Below are positions 37,686 to 46,999 of a stretch of DNA of 64,000 bases, piece by piece. Source of the stretch: Polynucleobacter sp. UK-Mo-2m-Kol15 (GTDB taxonomy: Bacteria > Pseudomonadota > Gammaproteobacteria > Burkholderiales > Burkholderiaceae); NCBI RefSeq assembly GCF_018881505.1, contig NZ_JACVQC010000001.1, positions 124,001 through 188,000 on the forward strand, written 5' to 3'. Every line of letters starts with the position of its first letter. Position 1 is the first letter of the stretch. Below the pieces are notes generated by a model. The model was not told where the DNA came from. It did no database searches and worked only from the letters and a program-made list of their open reading frames with translations. The position numbers and the translations under genes were made by a program.

Positions 37686-38507
37686 TTAATTGGTTTTAAA
37701 CATCACATCACGTGATGATGGCAATAAATGTTGTCCGCCGTCGACATATAAAGTTGTACCAGTAATCGCATTCGAGCTGGCTAAAAATACAGCTGCTTTT
37801 GCAATGTCACTGGGTGTTGATGACTTCCCTAATGGTGTCATCTGATGCGCCTTCATGAAACCGGCTTCAGTTTGGTCGCCTGAAGTCAGCGTAATACCAG
37901 GGGCTAAACCAATCACCCGTAAGTGCGGTGCAAAATCTACTGCCAACACCTCAACCGAAGTGAGGAGTGCAGACTTAGACAATGTGTAAGACAAATAATC
38001 TGGATTGAGGTTAATTAATTTTTGATCGAGCAACTGAATCACCGCGGGGATAGATAAGTCACTATCGTCCGCATTCTTCTCCTGACACTTTTGATATTCA
38101 AACATTAACTGGGATAGCAAAATGGGTGCCGCTAAATTGACCTGCATATGATCTTGGAGAGCGGTGCTAGTGAATGGGGTCGCTGAGTTTGCTCGATCAT
38201 ACTCAAAGATCGAGGCGCTATTGATGAGACATTGCAAATTATTGAATTCAGCGATAACGGATGCAAACAAAGAGTGAATTTCTGCTTCGCTAGCAAGGTC
38301 AGCCTTAAATGCTATAGCCTTACGCCCCAGCTTCTGAATGTCGGCTACGGTGGTTTGAGCATCTGCCTCAGATCGGCCATAGTGAACCGCGATATCCCAG
38401 CCCTGATGTGCAAATTCCAAAGCAATTTCACGACCAAGACGCTTCGCAGCGCCGGTCACTAAAACCGCCTTATTTTGCCGAGGTGATGGATTTGAACTCA
38501 AGTTCAC
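37686..38507 (-). CDS. SDR oxidoreductase, pteridine reductase/FolM-like
   Basis: A 273-residue short-chain dehydrogenase. The cofactor motif is TGAAKRLGREIALEF (18-32), whose TGxxKRLG form is a feature of PTR1/FolM rather than of most SDRs. The active site YTLSKSALL provides YxxxK, and the C-terminal end ITGTTLYVDGGQHL is standard. FolM reduces dihydrobiopterin or dihydromonapterin. Adjacency to folB supports this, though general SDR activity remains possible. Confidence 0.78.
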   Translation of the reverse strand: MNLSSNPSPRQNKAVLVTGAAKRLGREIALEFAHQGWDIAVHYGRSEADAQTTVADIQKLGRKAIAFKADLASEAEIHSLFASVIAEFNNLQCLINSASIFEYDRANSATPFTSTALQDHMQVNLAAPILLSQLMFEYQKCQEKNADDSDLSIPAVIQLLDQKLINLNPDYLSYTLSKSALLTSVEVLAVDFAPHLRVIGLAPGITLTSGDQTEAGFMKAHQMTPLGKSSTPSDIAKAAVFLASSNAITGTTLYVDGGQHLLPSSRDVMFKTN

Positions 38508-38532
38508 TTAAATTCTCTTAGACTAGCGAGCT

Positions 38533-39720
38533 ATGGATATTACCTTGACCAGCCTTGAAACGTCTCATACCAAGCTTCTTAGCCAAAAAATAATGGTTGA
38601 AATCGCCTCTAAAGGCGGCTGGATACCCTTTTCAAGGTATATGGAAATGGCTCTTTATGAGCCTGGAATGGGTTATTACAGTGCTGGAGCCCATAAATTG
38701 GGTGCTGGAGGCGATTTCACGACTGCGCCCGAGCTCTCCCCCTTATTTGGCGCTGCCATTGTGGAAACGCTGCTACCGATCCTAGAGGGCATCCAGGCTC
38801 AAGGACTCCCCACCCAAATTCTGGAGTTTGGTGCAGGCAGCGGAAAGCTGGCCGAATCTATTCTCACGCGACTCCACGAGCTTGATTTCCACTTAAATCA
38901 CTACGACATCATCGAGATCTCACCGGACCTGGCCCAAAGACAAGAGGCGCGGCTTGAAGATCTCTCGAGGGAGCTCAATCTATCCACTCAATGCCATTGG
39001 CTTAGTTCTTTACCCAATAACTTCAAGGGTATCATTTTGGCCAATGAAGTAATTGATGCCATTCCGTGCGACGCCATCATTTTTCAAAACGGCTTTTGGT
39101 ATTGGCTAGGCGTTGCAGTATTAGATGGAAAGCTTGCTTGGTCAGTAGGTCAGCCTGTTGAGCAGTCGCTCCTCCCGGAGACTTTACGTTGTGGAAATTT
39201 TTCTGAAGGCTACGTTACCGAACTTCACGAACCAGCTAATGCTTGGATGCGCCAAGTGGCCAATCATCTGGATACTGGCCTCTTCCTCACTTTTGATTAC
39301 GGATTTCCGGAGAATGAGTACTATCACGTGCAACGTCTTGAAGGAACCTTGATGGGACATCATCGTCATCATGCAATTCAAGATCCTTTTTATCTTCCAG
39401 GACTATGTGATCTCACAACGCATGTGAATTGGTCACAGATTGCTCGAAATGCATTGGCGGAACAGGTTGATGATGTCTATCTCAGCAATCAAGCAAGCTA
39501 TCTACTTGATGCAGGGATTGGCGATATTGCATTAGAAATTGGCGACCCTAGCAATCCAGAAACTTTCCTACCAATTTCGAATTCTTTACAAAAACTCTTA
39601 TCTGAAGCAGAGATGGGTGAGCTCTTTAAAGTATTCGCATTCTCTAAGAGGTTACATGAGGTACTGCCGGAGCATATCTTAGAGGACCTACCTGGACTTC
39701 GAGGCAGAAACCGACTTTGA
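38533..39720 (+). CDS. SAM-dependent methyltransferase, NDUFAF7/MidA family
   Basis: A 395-residue protein of COG1565. The family signature GGWIPFSRYMEMALYEPGMGYYSAG (about 27-51) is clear, and EFGAGSGKLAES (about 97-108) is the SAM site. In mitochondria NDUFAF7 methylates an arginine in complex I subunit NDUFS2; bacterial homologues are mostly uncharacterised. It lies between divergent folM-like and convergent cca genes (1 bp gap). The nearby NDUFA9-like gene shows that complex-I-related families gather here, but this may be coincidence. Confidence 0.88.
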   Translation: MDITLTSLETSHTKLLSQKIMVEIASKGGWIPFSRYMEMALYEPGMGYYSAGAHKLGAGGDFTTAPELSPLFGAAIVETLLPILEGIQAQGLPTQILEFGAGSGKLAESILTRLHELDFHLNHYDIIEISPDLAQRQEARLEDLSRELNLSTQCHWLSSLPNNFKGIILANEVIDAIPCDAIIFQNGFWYWLGVAVLDGKLAWSVGQPVEQSLLPETLRCGNFSEGYVTELHEPANAWMRQVANHLDTGLFLTFDYGFPENEYYHVQRLEGTLMGHHRHHAIQDPFYLPGLCDLTTHVNWSQIARNALAEQVDDVYLSNQASYLLDAGIGDIALEIGDPSNPETFLPISNSLQKLLSEAEMGELFKVFAFSKRLHEVLPEHILEDLPGLRGRNRL

Positions 39721-39721
39721 A

Positions 39722-40861
39722 TTAGATATTTAAACTTGTAGTAATTGCCAAGAGTCTTGCAGCATCTACTGCACTGCGAATGTTTTCACCATTAGACCGG
39801 TCTTCAGCAGGAATGCTTGCGATCACCCCTGCAGTGTTTAGTACTTGTGCATTTTGCATTGCCGAAGTTAGGATGCCAGCATTTAAGCCAATGCGTTTGG
39901 CCAAATCTAACAAGGCATATCCGCGTTCCGGCTTACGCCAAACATCTGCTCGATTAAACCAAGCCAATACATCGACAGGCTGATATGTGGCGCCTGGATT
40001 ACAAAGCGCCCTCTCCAAGAGTAAATTGAGCTCGCTAAATATTTCACTGAAATCACGCACCTCATTTGGCATCTTGACGGACTCTGCCCATGAACGAATT
40101 TCACTGGCCGGCAAATGCATGAAGGTAACGGCACAGCGATCTTCCAGACGATTGCCTGCTGCATTTAGATAGGCAACAAGCTGCTCACGATATTCTTCTT
40201 TGGCTAAATTACTTACCAACCTCGACGGCAGCAGCACCCTAGCTGCGTCAGCATCTAACAAGACCTGAAACATTCGCATGGGCTTGCTGACAGTAAAACC
40301 TCTAGATAACTCTTGCCAGATTCTTTCAGCCGAGAGTGTCGATAATTCATTAGAGTGAACGATTGCCTTCAAAGCATGCATTGTTTCTGGCGCAACTATA
40401 AATTCCGGGAAGCGAGCAGCAAAACGTGCGATACGCAATAGACGGAGAGGATCTTCTGCAAAAGCATCAGATATATGGCGAAATATCCTAGCCGCCAAAT
40501 CTTGTTGGCCATTGTAGGGATCCAAAATAGGTCCCACCCATTTGCCATCAGCATCCACCTCTTGTGCCATCGCATTAATCGTGAGATCGCGACGCCCTAA
40601 ATCTTGCTCAAGCGTAACGGTCGGATCAGCATAAAACATAAAACCCTTATAGCCCTTACCTGTTTTACGCTCTGTACGCGCCAAGGCATATTCAGCTTGA
40701 GTCTCTGGATGCAAAAAGACTGGGAAATCTTTGCCCACTGGACGATATCCCTTGGATACCATTTCTTCTACGCTGGAGCCAACAACGACGTAATCAATAT
40801 CGTGCACTGGTAAACCCATGAGGGTATCCCGAATAGCGCCGCCAACTGCATAGATTTTCAT
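39722..40861 (-). CDS. cca: tRNA CCA-adding enzyme, HD domain degenerate
   Basis: Adds or repairs the 3' CCA of tRNAs. The nucleotidyltransferase head [28 protein letters not shown], with DxD in HDIDYV, is intact, and [10 protein letters not shown] and [16 protein letters not shown] follow at about 98-155. At 379 aa it is about 30 residues shorter than the bifunctional proteobacterial enzymes. In the HD region the expected metal-binding His-Asp pair followed by LGK is missing: [17 protein letters not shown] stands in its place. The polymerase should work, while 2',3'-phosphodiesterase activity is doubtful. Confidence 0.92.
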   Translation of the reverse strand: MKIYAVGGAIRDTLMGLPVHDIDYVVVGSSVEEMVSKGYRPVGKDFPVFLHPETQAEYALARTERKTGKGYKGFMFYADPTVTLEQDLGRRDLTINAMAQEVDADGKWVGPILDPYNGQQDLAARIFRHISDAFAEDPLRLLRIARFAARFPEFIVAPETMHALKAIVHSNELSTLSAERIWQELSRGFTVSKPMRMFQVLLDADAARVLLPSRLVSNLAKEEYREQLVAYLNAAGNRLEDRCAVTFMHLPASEIRSWAESVKMPNEVRDFSEIFSELNLLLERALCNPGATYQPVDVLAWFNRADVWRKPERGYALLDLAKRIGLNAGILTSAMQNAQVLNTAGVIASIPAEDRSNGENIRSAVDAARLLAITTSLNI

Positions 40862-40865
40862 TGGC

Positions 40866-41774
40866 TTACTTCATGCCCTCTAGAGTACGACGGCTGACAA
40901 AAAAGACTTGAGTCAATGCATCAACGCCATTGAGCGGCAGAATATTAGGTAACTGCATGGAGGCAATATTATCGCGCGACATTAAGGTCGGAACCGGTAA
41001 AAATTCAAAAGCCAAAGCCTGAAGATAGCCTACAAAAGCAGGCACAGGAATAATGGCGCATTTTGCGTCTACCTTGCGTGCAGCTAATTCCACAATCTCT
41101 TTCATAGTGTAAACCGTTGGCCCCACCAAATCATAAGACTGATGAATAGTCGATGGCATTTTTAAGGCCTTGGTAAATGCAGTAGCTACATCATCTACAC
41201 TCACCGGCTGAAATTGTGCCCCAGAGTTGGCCAAAGGCATTGCTGGGAATAACTTCGTTAGCTTGGCAAATAAATTAATGAATTGATCTTGGGCACCAAA
41301 AATTACTGAAGGCCTAAAAATAGTCCAGTCTAGATTGCTAGCTTTTACTGCGGCCTCGCCATCGCCCTTACTGCGCTGATACATCGATGGGCCATTAGGA
41401 TCTGCACCTAATGCGCTCATGTGTAGATAGCGTTTGAGGCCATTCATTTGCATGGCAGTAATAATATTTTTAGGGAGCTCCACGTGGGCCGCTTTAAATA
41501 CTTTGCCGTATGGCTCCCCAGGCTTGTCATGCAAGACGCCTACTAAATTAATGACTACGCCACCAGGCTTAATACGCGCACAAAGCGCTTGTAAGGAATC
41601 AAACTCATGCACATCAACATCTTCCAAATGTACTTTTGGCAGCATACGCAATTCACGTGCCGATGCTAAGTGTCTAGTGGGCAGTAAAACAGAATAGCCC
41701 TCTGCTTGTAATTGGGCAGCCAAGACTCTACCTACAAAACCGTTACCGCCAATTAGCAGAATGTCATATTTCAT
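40866..41774 (-). CDS. Complex I NDUFA9-like NAD(P)-binding protein
   Basis: A 302-residue atypical SDR. The Rossmann start [20 protein letters not shown] (3-22) has GGNGFVG, and later [10 protein letters not shown] and [15 protein letters not shown] are typical of the NDUFA9/YbjT group. No catalytic YxxxK is obvious. It is cytosolic and may bind NADPH for an unknown reaction. It lies just after the slt gene on the same strand. Confidence 0.85.
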   Translation of the reverse strand: MKYDILLIGGNGFVGRVLAAQLQAEGYSVLLPTRHLASARELRMLPKVHLEDVDVHEFDSLQALCARIKPGGVVINLVGVLHDKPGEPYGKVFKAAHVELPKNIITAMQMNGLKRYLHMSALGADPNGPSMYQRSKGDGEAAVKASNLDWTIFRPSVIFGAQDQFINLFAKLTKLFPAMPLANSGAQFQPVSVDDVATAFTKALKMPSTIHQSYDLVGPTVYTMKEIVELAARKVDAKCAIIPVPAFVGYLQALAFEFLPVPTLMSRDNIASMQLPNILPLNGVDALTQVFFVSRRTLEGMK

Positions 41775-41797
41775 AAAACTCCAATGTAATTGAAATA

Positions 41798-43756
41798 CTA
41801 GGGTAGCTCAGATGCGTTTGCAGTTTTAGGAGCAATTACACCCAAACGTTGTTTTAAAGATTGCGTCTGCCCATGCATCACCGATGAATAATACGTTGCA
41901 TTTGCCAATACGTTTTTTACATAGGTTCGCGTCTCATTAAACGGAATTGTTTCTGCGAAGATCGCACCCTCAGTAGGACTAGTCAGCTTTGCTCGCCAAT
42001 TTTTTGAGCGTGAAGGGCCCGCGTTATAAGCAGCAGAAGCCAATACCCATGAACCATCTAGGTCTACTAAAACCATGTTTAAGTAATTACTACCTAAAGT
42101 GAGGTTGGTATTGGTATCAGTAAGCTTGTCATTGGTATAGGAGGTCATACCAATTTTCTTAGCAACATACTTTGCAGTATTCGGCATCACCTGCATCAAT
42201 CCTGAAGCGCCCACAGAGGAAGATGCATTCATGATGAAGCGGGATTCTTGACGAATCAAGCCGTAAGCCCAAGCCAAGTTCAAATCAATTTGCTTCGCAA
42301 TCGGTGCTAGCTCATCACGATACGGTGTTGGATAACGCAAGCTAAAGTCATGCTCTTGCTTGGTACGATCTGCCGTATTCACCACGCGGTCATATAAGCC
42401 GATACGTTTGGCGTATTCGGCAGCAGCGAGTAGCTGCTTATCACTCATGTTGCGCAACTCCCAATTCCAATCACGATTGCCTTCAAAACGCAAATTCATG
42501 GCATAGAAACGCTCACCCCTGATAAAGCCTTTACGTTGAGATATAGCATCGACTTCTGCATCACTCACTTTAGTGCGAGCAGGTGCCTGATTAGTTTTAC
42601 CCAAATCTTCACGCGCAAGCTGTCCGTAAAAGTTGTACTGATCTGCAACAAGCTCCAAGTTTTCGCGTGCTTTTTCATTTTGGCCATCTACCTTTAATGC
42701 ACGCGCATACCAATAAGTCCAAGCGGGGTCTTTACTACGTACGGCAGGATTCATGCCTTCAATTGCATTTTTGACTAGCGCCCAATCCTTAGCACGCAAG
42801 CCCGCACGTACCTTCCACTCCTGCCCTTCTGTGGAGAGAAGTTCGTTATAGCCCAGCTCTTGTTGGAGACGATAGGCATCATCTGCATTAGGATCTAATT
42901 TCTTTGCGAGGAATTGACCAATCACACCCCAAGCAACGGCTTGATTCTCTTTGCTATAGCGAAATGCGTTTTGCGAAAAATCTCTAAATGCTTTCGCAGG
43001 ATCTGCTTTGGCAGCTTTCACAATATCGGCAATGGGATCTTCACCACCCATGCGACGTGACATGGTGTCAAAACCCATCTCACTGGCAGCGCGGCCAATC
43101 GCCTTTGCCTCACTCGGTGTCATACCACCAGCACCAACTAAAGTAGGCACCAATTCTTGGCAAGCCTGACCAAAATAACGTGGGTCCAATAGTATTGCGC
43201 GCGCATCTATCGCCACTTTTGTTGGGTTCTCACCTTGAGCCAATTTTGACTGCAGTGAATAACATTTCACCTGAGTATCGTCATCCAAGATAAACTTGGG
43301 ATATTCAGCATCAAAGCGCGACCAGTCTTTTCGCTTACCTAAAACGAGTAGCCAATCATTACGCATCCGATCGGCTAGAGCTGTACCTTGATATTGGCTT
43401 AGAAAAGTAGCTACCTGAGAATCTGCATTGCTATCGGCTCGCGCACTACCAGCGCTATCGAATAACTGCGGCTTGATACGAAAATAGGCTACGTAGTCTT
43501 CAAACGGGTAATTAGAGAGACTGGCAGCCAAGGTTTGTGCACGAGCCACGTCATTTCTTTTCGCCGCTTCACGCAACTCAATAAAAGTTCGATCACCTTC
43601 AGTAATTTCAAAGGCTGAAATTCTACTTTCCTTGGCGGGGATGGTTTTCTTGACCTTCTCTGCAAAAATGCTGGGGGCAGAAACTACTAGCGCTAGAAAT
43701 AGAATTGCGCCCACCGTTTTTTGCCAGCCGCCCAAAAGATCAAACCTCTTTTCCAC
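41798..43756 (-). CDS. slt: Soluble lytic murein transglycosylase Slt
   Basis: A 652-residue periplasmic enzyme that cleaves the glycan strand and leaves 1,6-anhydroMurNAc ends. A signal peptide (1 to about 32, GAILFLALVVSAPSIFA) is followed by a long alpha-helical solenoid rich in tetratricopeptide-like helices (about 60-450). The C-terminal catalytic domain (about 490-640) shows IRQESRF with the catalytic Glu, SSVGASGLMQVMP and SAAYNAGP. The family's muropeptide products can be imported by AmpG, which is also encoded in this window. Confidence 0.93.
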   Translation of the reverse strand: MEKRFDLLGGWQKTVGAILFLALVVSAPSIFAEKVKKTIPAKESRISAFEITEGDRTFIELREAAKRNDVARAQTLAASLSNYPFEDYVAYFRIKPQLFDSAGSARADSNADSQVATFLSQYQGTALADRMRNDWLLVLGKRKDWSRFDAEYPKFILDDDTQVKCYSLQSKLAQGENPTKVAIDARAILLDPRYFGQACQELVPTLVGAGGMTPSEAKAIGRAASEMGFDTMSRRMGGEDPIADIVKAAKADPAKAFRDFSQNAFRYSKENQAVAWGVIGQFLAKKLDPNADDAYRLQQELGYNELLSTEGQEWKVRAGLRAKDWALVKNAIEGMNPAVRSKDPAWTYWYARALKVDGQNEKARENLELVADQYNFYGQLAREDLGKTNQAPARTKVSDAEVDAISQRKGFIRGERFYAMNLRFEGNRDWNWELRNMSDKQLLAAAEYAKRIGLYDRVVNTADRTKQEHDFSLRYPTPYRDELAPIAKQIDLNLAWAYGLIRQESRFIMNASSSVGASGLMQVMPNTAKYVAKKIGMTSYTNDKLTDTNTNLTLGSNYLNMVLVDLDGSWVLASAAYNAGPSRSKNWRAKLTSPTEGAIFAETIPFNETRTYVKNVLANATYYSSVMHGQTQSLKQRLGVIAPKTANASELP

Positions 43757-43802
43757 TGTCTTACCTTATCGATTTACTATATCTCTTAATTTTCGCCTGA
43801 TA

Positions 43803-44429
43803 ATGGTCGATATGCACGGCAATTCTCCAAAATCGCTTCGGCAAGACTTGCTAGCCCAAAGGAAACAGTTTGCGGCTAGCGCGAGCTATTGCGTCACTCA
43901 AGAAGCGATTTTCGCCAGCTTAGCTAGATTTTTGGCTGACCATGATGCTCAAGTTCAATCCATTGCCTTATATTGCCCTATACAAGATGAGCTCGACCTC
44001 CGAGCTCCCCTATTGACCTGGGCCCAGAGCAGGGGAGATAAAACACTAGCCCTCCCTTTTGCTCGCCCTGATAAACATTTGGATTTTTACAACTGGCAAG
44101 AGGGCGACCTACTAATCCCAAGCCGCCATGGCGTACTGGAACCTGATCCCAATAACCCCCGCAGACCTCAAGTAAGTCCAGACTGTATTTTGATTCCCTG
44201 CGTTGGCTGGTCATCATCCAAAGTGGGCAATAAGACGCACTATTGGCGGCTCGGGTATGGGGGCGGTTACTTTGACCGCACCTTGGCCCAGTTGCGTAAA
44301 GCCAAACCAAACCTACTATGCGTAGGTATTGGCTTTAATTGGCAAAAATTAGAGGATGCTCAATGGCAGGCTCAAACACATGACGAGCCATTGGATGCCA
44401 TGCTGACTGACTCAGGCTTACTTATTTAG
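43803..44429 (+). CDS. 5-formyltetrahydrofolate cyclo-ligase
   Basis: Converts 5-formyl-THF to 5,10-methenyl-THF with ATP. The reading frame opens at 43632 inside slt, but I use the ATG at 43803 (208 aa), after which the family start SLRQDLLAQRKQFA appears. The late motif LGYGGGYFDRTLAQLRK (about 147-163) is the cyclo-ligase signature and GIGFNWQ follows. It overlaps metF by 12 bp tail to tail, and both serve one-carbon folate metabolism. Confidence 0.9.
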   Translation: MVDMHGNSPKSLRQDLLAQRKQFAASASYCVTQEAIFASLARFLADHDAQVQSIALYCPIQDELDLRAPLLTWAQSRGDKTLALPFARPDKHLDFYNWQEGDLLIPSRHGVLEPDPNNPRRPQVSPDCILIPCVGWSSSKVGNKTHYWRLGYGGGYFDRTLAQLRKAKPNLLCVGIGFNWQKLEDAQWQAQTHDEPLDAMLTDSGLLI

Positions 44430-45248
44430 ACTTAGATTGTCAGCAATCGCTAAAACAGCATCAGCCTGATTTAGTGAATAGAAATGTAGTCCAGGCGCAC
44501 CAGCTGTTAATAGTTGATCGCAAAGATCAGTGACCACCTCTTCACCAAACGCACGAATCGAAGCAGTGTCATCACCATACGACTGCAAACGCAGACGAAT
44601 CCAACGGGGGATTTCTGCGCCACAAGCATCTGAAAAACGCAGCAACTGAGTGCTATTGGTAATTGGCATGATCCCCGCAATGACTGGCTCAGTCACGCCC
44701 AAGTCATAGGCCTCATCAACAAAGCGGAAGTAGGCGTCACTGTTATAGAAATACTGGGTTACTGCTGAATTGGCTCCTGCCTTCATCTTCTGCACAAAGA
44801 AATCTACATCTGCTGCTGGGGACTTCGCCTGAGGATGACTTTCTGGATAGGCGGCTACATCAATATGAAACCAATCACCAGTTTCTGCACGAATAAATTC
44901 AACCAATTCGTTAGCATGGTGGAACTCACCATACTGGCCCATGCCAGATGGTAAGTCACCACGTAATGCAACAATACGTTTAACGCCTAAAACTTGGTAT
45001 TGCTTCAACATCTCGCGCACGCTCTCACGTGAGCTACCAACACAGGATAAGTGGGGGGCAACAACAGCTCCTGCAGCATGTATATCACTTACGACTTTTA
45101 ATGTACCGGATTGTGTAGAGCCGCCGGCGCCAAAAGTCACAGAATAAAAAGCGGGCTTGAGCGTTTCACTAAAACGCTCGCGCACGAGATGTAACTTATT
45201 CTCACCTTCAGGTGTTTTTGGAGGAAAGAATTCAACGCTTAATTCCAT
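44418..45248 (-). CDS. metF: Methylenetetrahydrofolate reductase MetF
   Basis: Flavin TIM barrel that reduces 5,10-methylene-THF to 5-methyl-THF, the methyl donor for the split MetH in this window. It begins MELSVEFFPPKTPEGE, the family signature with the conserved Glu. TFGAGGSTQSGT (about 39-50), RGDLPSGMGQYG (about 96-107) and QYFYNSDAYFRFVDEA (about 165-180) follow. Its length of 276 aa is normal. It lies 54 bp after ahcY on the same strand, grouping three activated-methyl-cycle genes. Confidence 0.96.
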   Translation of the reverse strand: MELSVEFFPPKTPEGENKLHLVRERFSETLKPAFYSVTFGAGGSTQSGTLKVVSDIHAAGAVVAPHLSCVGSSRESVREMLKQYQVLGVKRIVALRGDLPSGMGQYGEFHHANELVEFIRAETGDWFHIDVAAYPESHPQAKSPAADVDFFVQKMKAGANSAVTQYFYNSDAYFRFVDEAYDLGVTEPVIAGIMPITNSTQLLRFSDACGAEIPRWIRLRLQSYGDDTASIRAFGEEVVTDLCDQLLTAGAPGLHFYSLNQADAVLAIADNLSLNK

Positions 45249-45302
45249 GATTTTGGGCCTGTATCTCTATTTCTCTATTGAACAATATCTGCAAAGAGCA
45301 GC

Positions 45303-46748
45303 TTAATAACGATAGTGGTCAGCCTTGTATGGGCCTTCCTTCGTTACACCAATATAAGAAGCTTGCTGATCTGACAATACAGTTAGCTGTGCATTTAAGG
45401 TCTTGAGCTGCAAACGGGCAACCTTCTCATCCAAATGCTTTGGCAAGGTATAAACACCTACTGGGTATTTATCTGTACCGACCGCATTCCACAATTCGAT
45501 CTGCGCAATCACTTGGTTTGCAAATGAAGAGCTCATTACATAGGATGGGTGACCTGTACCGCAACCAAGGTTAACTAAGCGACCTTTGGCTAAGATGATG
45601 ATGCGCTTCTCAGGGTTTCCATTAGTAGCTGGGAAAATCACATGATCTACTTGTGGCTTGATTTCTTCCCATTTGTATTTCTCGATGCCCGCAACGTCAA
45701 TCTCATTATCGAAGTGGCCGATGTTACAAACAATTGCTTGGTTCTTCATTTTTACCATGTGGTCATGTGTAATGACATGGTAGTTACCTGTTGCTGAAAC
45801 AAAAATGTCTGCCTTATCTGCAGCGTAGTCCATTGTGACGACACGGTAACCTTCCATCGCAGCTTGCAATGCACAGATTGGATCTACTTCAGTTACCCAA
45901 ACCTGAGCTGATAAAGCTCGCAAAGCTTGAGCCGAGCCCTTACCTACATCGCCGTAACCACAGACCACGGCAACCTTACCAGCAACCATCACATCAGTAG
46001 CGCGCTTGATCGCATCAACTAAAGATTCACGGCAACCATAGAGGTTGTCGAACTTGCTTTTCGTAACAGAGTCGTTCACGTTAATAGCTGGAAACTTCAA
46101 GTCACCTTTAGCAAACATTTGATACAGACGATGTACACCAGTAGTAGTTTCTTCGGTAACACCTTTAACTTTTTCTAAGCGTGTGGAATACCAAGTGGGA
46201 TCTTGTACCAATTTCTTTTTAATGGCCGAAAACAAAATGGTTTCTTCTTCACTAGTTGGGTGATTCAAGCAAGCTTGATCTTTTTCAGCACGTGCACCGA
46301 GGTGTAACAGCAAAGTTGCATCACCACCGTCATCCAAAATCATATTGGTGAAGCCGCCATCTGCCCACTCAAAAATACGGTGGGTGTAATCCCAGTATTG
46401 CTCAAGGGTCTCGCCTTTGATGGCAAACACAGGAGTGCCATTAGCAGCAATCGCTGCAGCGGCGTGATCTTGTGTAGAAAAAATATTGCAAGAGGCCCAC
46501 TGTACTTCAGCGCCGAGCGCTTCTAGCGTCTCGATCAATACTGCGGTTTGAATGGTCATATGCAATGAACCAGTAATACGTGCGCCACGCAATGGCTGCT
46601 GTGCTGCAAACTCATCGCGAATCGCAATGAGACCTGGCATTTCAGTTTCGGCAATAGCGATTTCTTTGCGACCAAAGTCAGCCAAAGAAATATCGGCAAT
46701 AGCGCAACGAGTTGCTACAAAGTTGTTTAAATCGGAAACGGTATTCAT
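45303..46748 (-). CDS. ahcY: Adenosylhomocysteinase AhcY
   Basis: Splits S-adenosylhomocysteine to homocysteine and adenosine, removing the product of SAM-dependent methylations. I use the ATG at 46748 (481 aa) with GGAG 5 nt upstream; an upstream ATG at 46808 lies in the riboswitch leader and would add residues without similarity. [16 protein letters not shown] lies near residue 60, the NAD-binding CGYGDVGKG near residue 265, and the C-terminus ends in the usual DHYRY. Control by the SAH riboswitch in its leader is strongly indicated. Confidence 0.97.
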   Translation of the reverse strand: MNTVSDLNNFVATRCAIADISLADFGRKEIAIAETEMPGLIAIRDEFAAQQPLRGARITGSLHMTIQTAVLIETLEALGAEVQWASCNIFSTQDHAAAAIAANGTPVFAIKGETLEQYWDYTHRIFEWADGGFTNMILDDGGDATLLLHLGARAEKDQACLNHPTSEEETILFSAIKKKLVQDPTWYSTRLEKVKGVTEETTTGVHRLYQMFAKGDLKFPAINVNDSVTKSKFDNLYGCRESLVDAIKRATDVMVAGKVAVVCGYGDVGKGSAQALRALSAQVWVTEVDPICALQAAMEGYRVVTMDYAADKADIFVSATGNYHVITHDHMVKMKNQAIVCNIGHFDNEIDVAGIEKYKWEEIKPQVDHVIFPATNGNPEKRIIILAKGRLVNLGCGTGHPSYVMSSSFANQVIAQIELWNAVGTDKYPVGVYTLPKHLDEKVARLQLKTLNAQLTVLSDQQASYIGVTKEGPYKADHYRY

Positions 46749-46819
46749 CAATGCTCCAGCTAAATACGATCCAATGCTGGAGTAGAAACTCGCTAGCCAT
46801 TGAATCATGGGTTAGCGAG
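46749..46819 (-). promoter_or_regulatory. ahcY leader hairpins (candidate expression platform)
   Basis: Two hairpins lie between the SAH aptamer and the ahcY start. CTCGCTA/TAGCGAG (46813-46819 with 46789-46795, plus two outer GC pairs) overlaps the last 5 nt of the aptamer's 3' strand, so it may compete with it. The second, CTCCAGC/GCTGGAG (46776-46782 with 46754-46760), has GGAG, the ribosome binding site at 46754-46757, in its 3' arm. Binding of SAH could thus expose the ribosome site. This model is inference from the pairings. Confidence 0.55.
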
Positions 46820-46922
46820 CGCAGTTGCAATTAGCAAACTCTGGGGTTACCTAGGAGTCCACTCCCTTCAAGCCTGGGGAAACACTGGTTCTCAGTATTC
46901 CTTGCAACGCTCCTTGAAGGTA
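46811..46922 (-). promoter_or_regulatory. SAH riboswitch (ahcY motif)
   Basis: On the minus strand the leader reads CCTTCAAGGAGCGTTGCAAG, then a short hairpin (GGAATACTGAGAACCAGTG), CCCCAGGCTTGAAGG, and near the end TTGCAACTGCGCTCG. P1 pairs CTTCAAG with CTTGAAG, and the pseudoknot-type helix pairs GAGCGTTGC with GCAACTGCGCTC. The core GGAGCGUUGC and CCAGGCUUGA are hallmarks of the SAH riboswitch, which is common before ahcY in betaproteobacteria. High SAH is expected to raise ahcY expression. Confidence 0.87.
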
Positions 46923-46957
46923 TGGCGAAATTGTAATCAATTTCGCCATATTTCGCC
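46921..46957. promoter_or_regulatory. Inverted repeat with three GGCGAAAT boxes between metK and ahcY
   Basis: TATGGCGAAATTG (46921-46933) and CAATTTCGCCATA (46938-46950) form a perfect 13 bp inverted repeat around TAAT. A third copy of the box, ATTTCGCC at 46950-46957, lies exactly 10 bp from the second (46940-46947) in the same direction. On the minus strand a TACAAT -10-like hexamer sits in the repeat's centre, just upstream of the SAH aptamer. This suggests an operator over an ahcY promoter. Without a U tract it is a poor terminator. Confidence 0.5.
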
Positions 46958-46999
46958 TCAATACGAAACATACTGCAAATTTACGGCCTGGAAAGCAGA

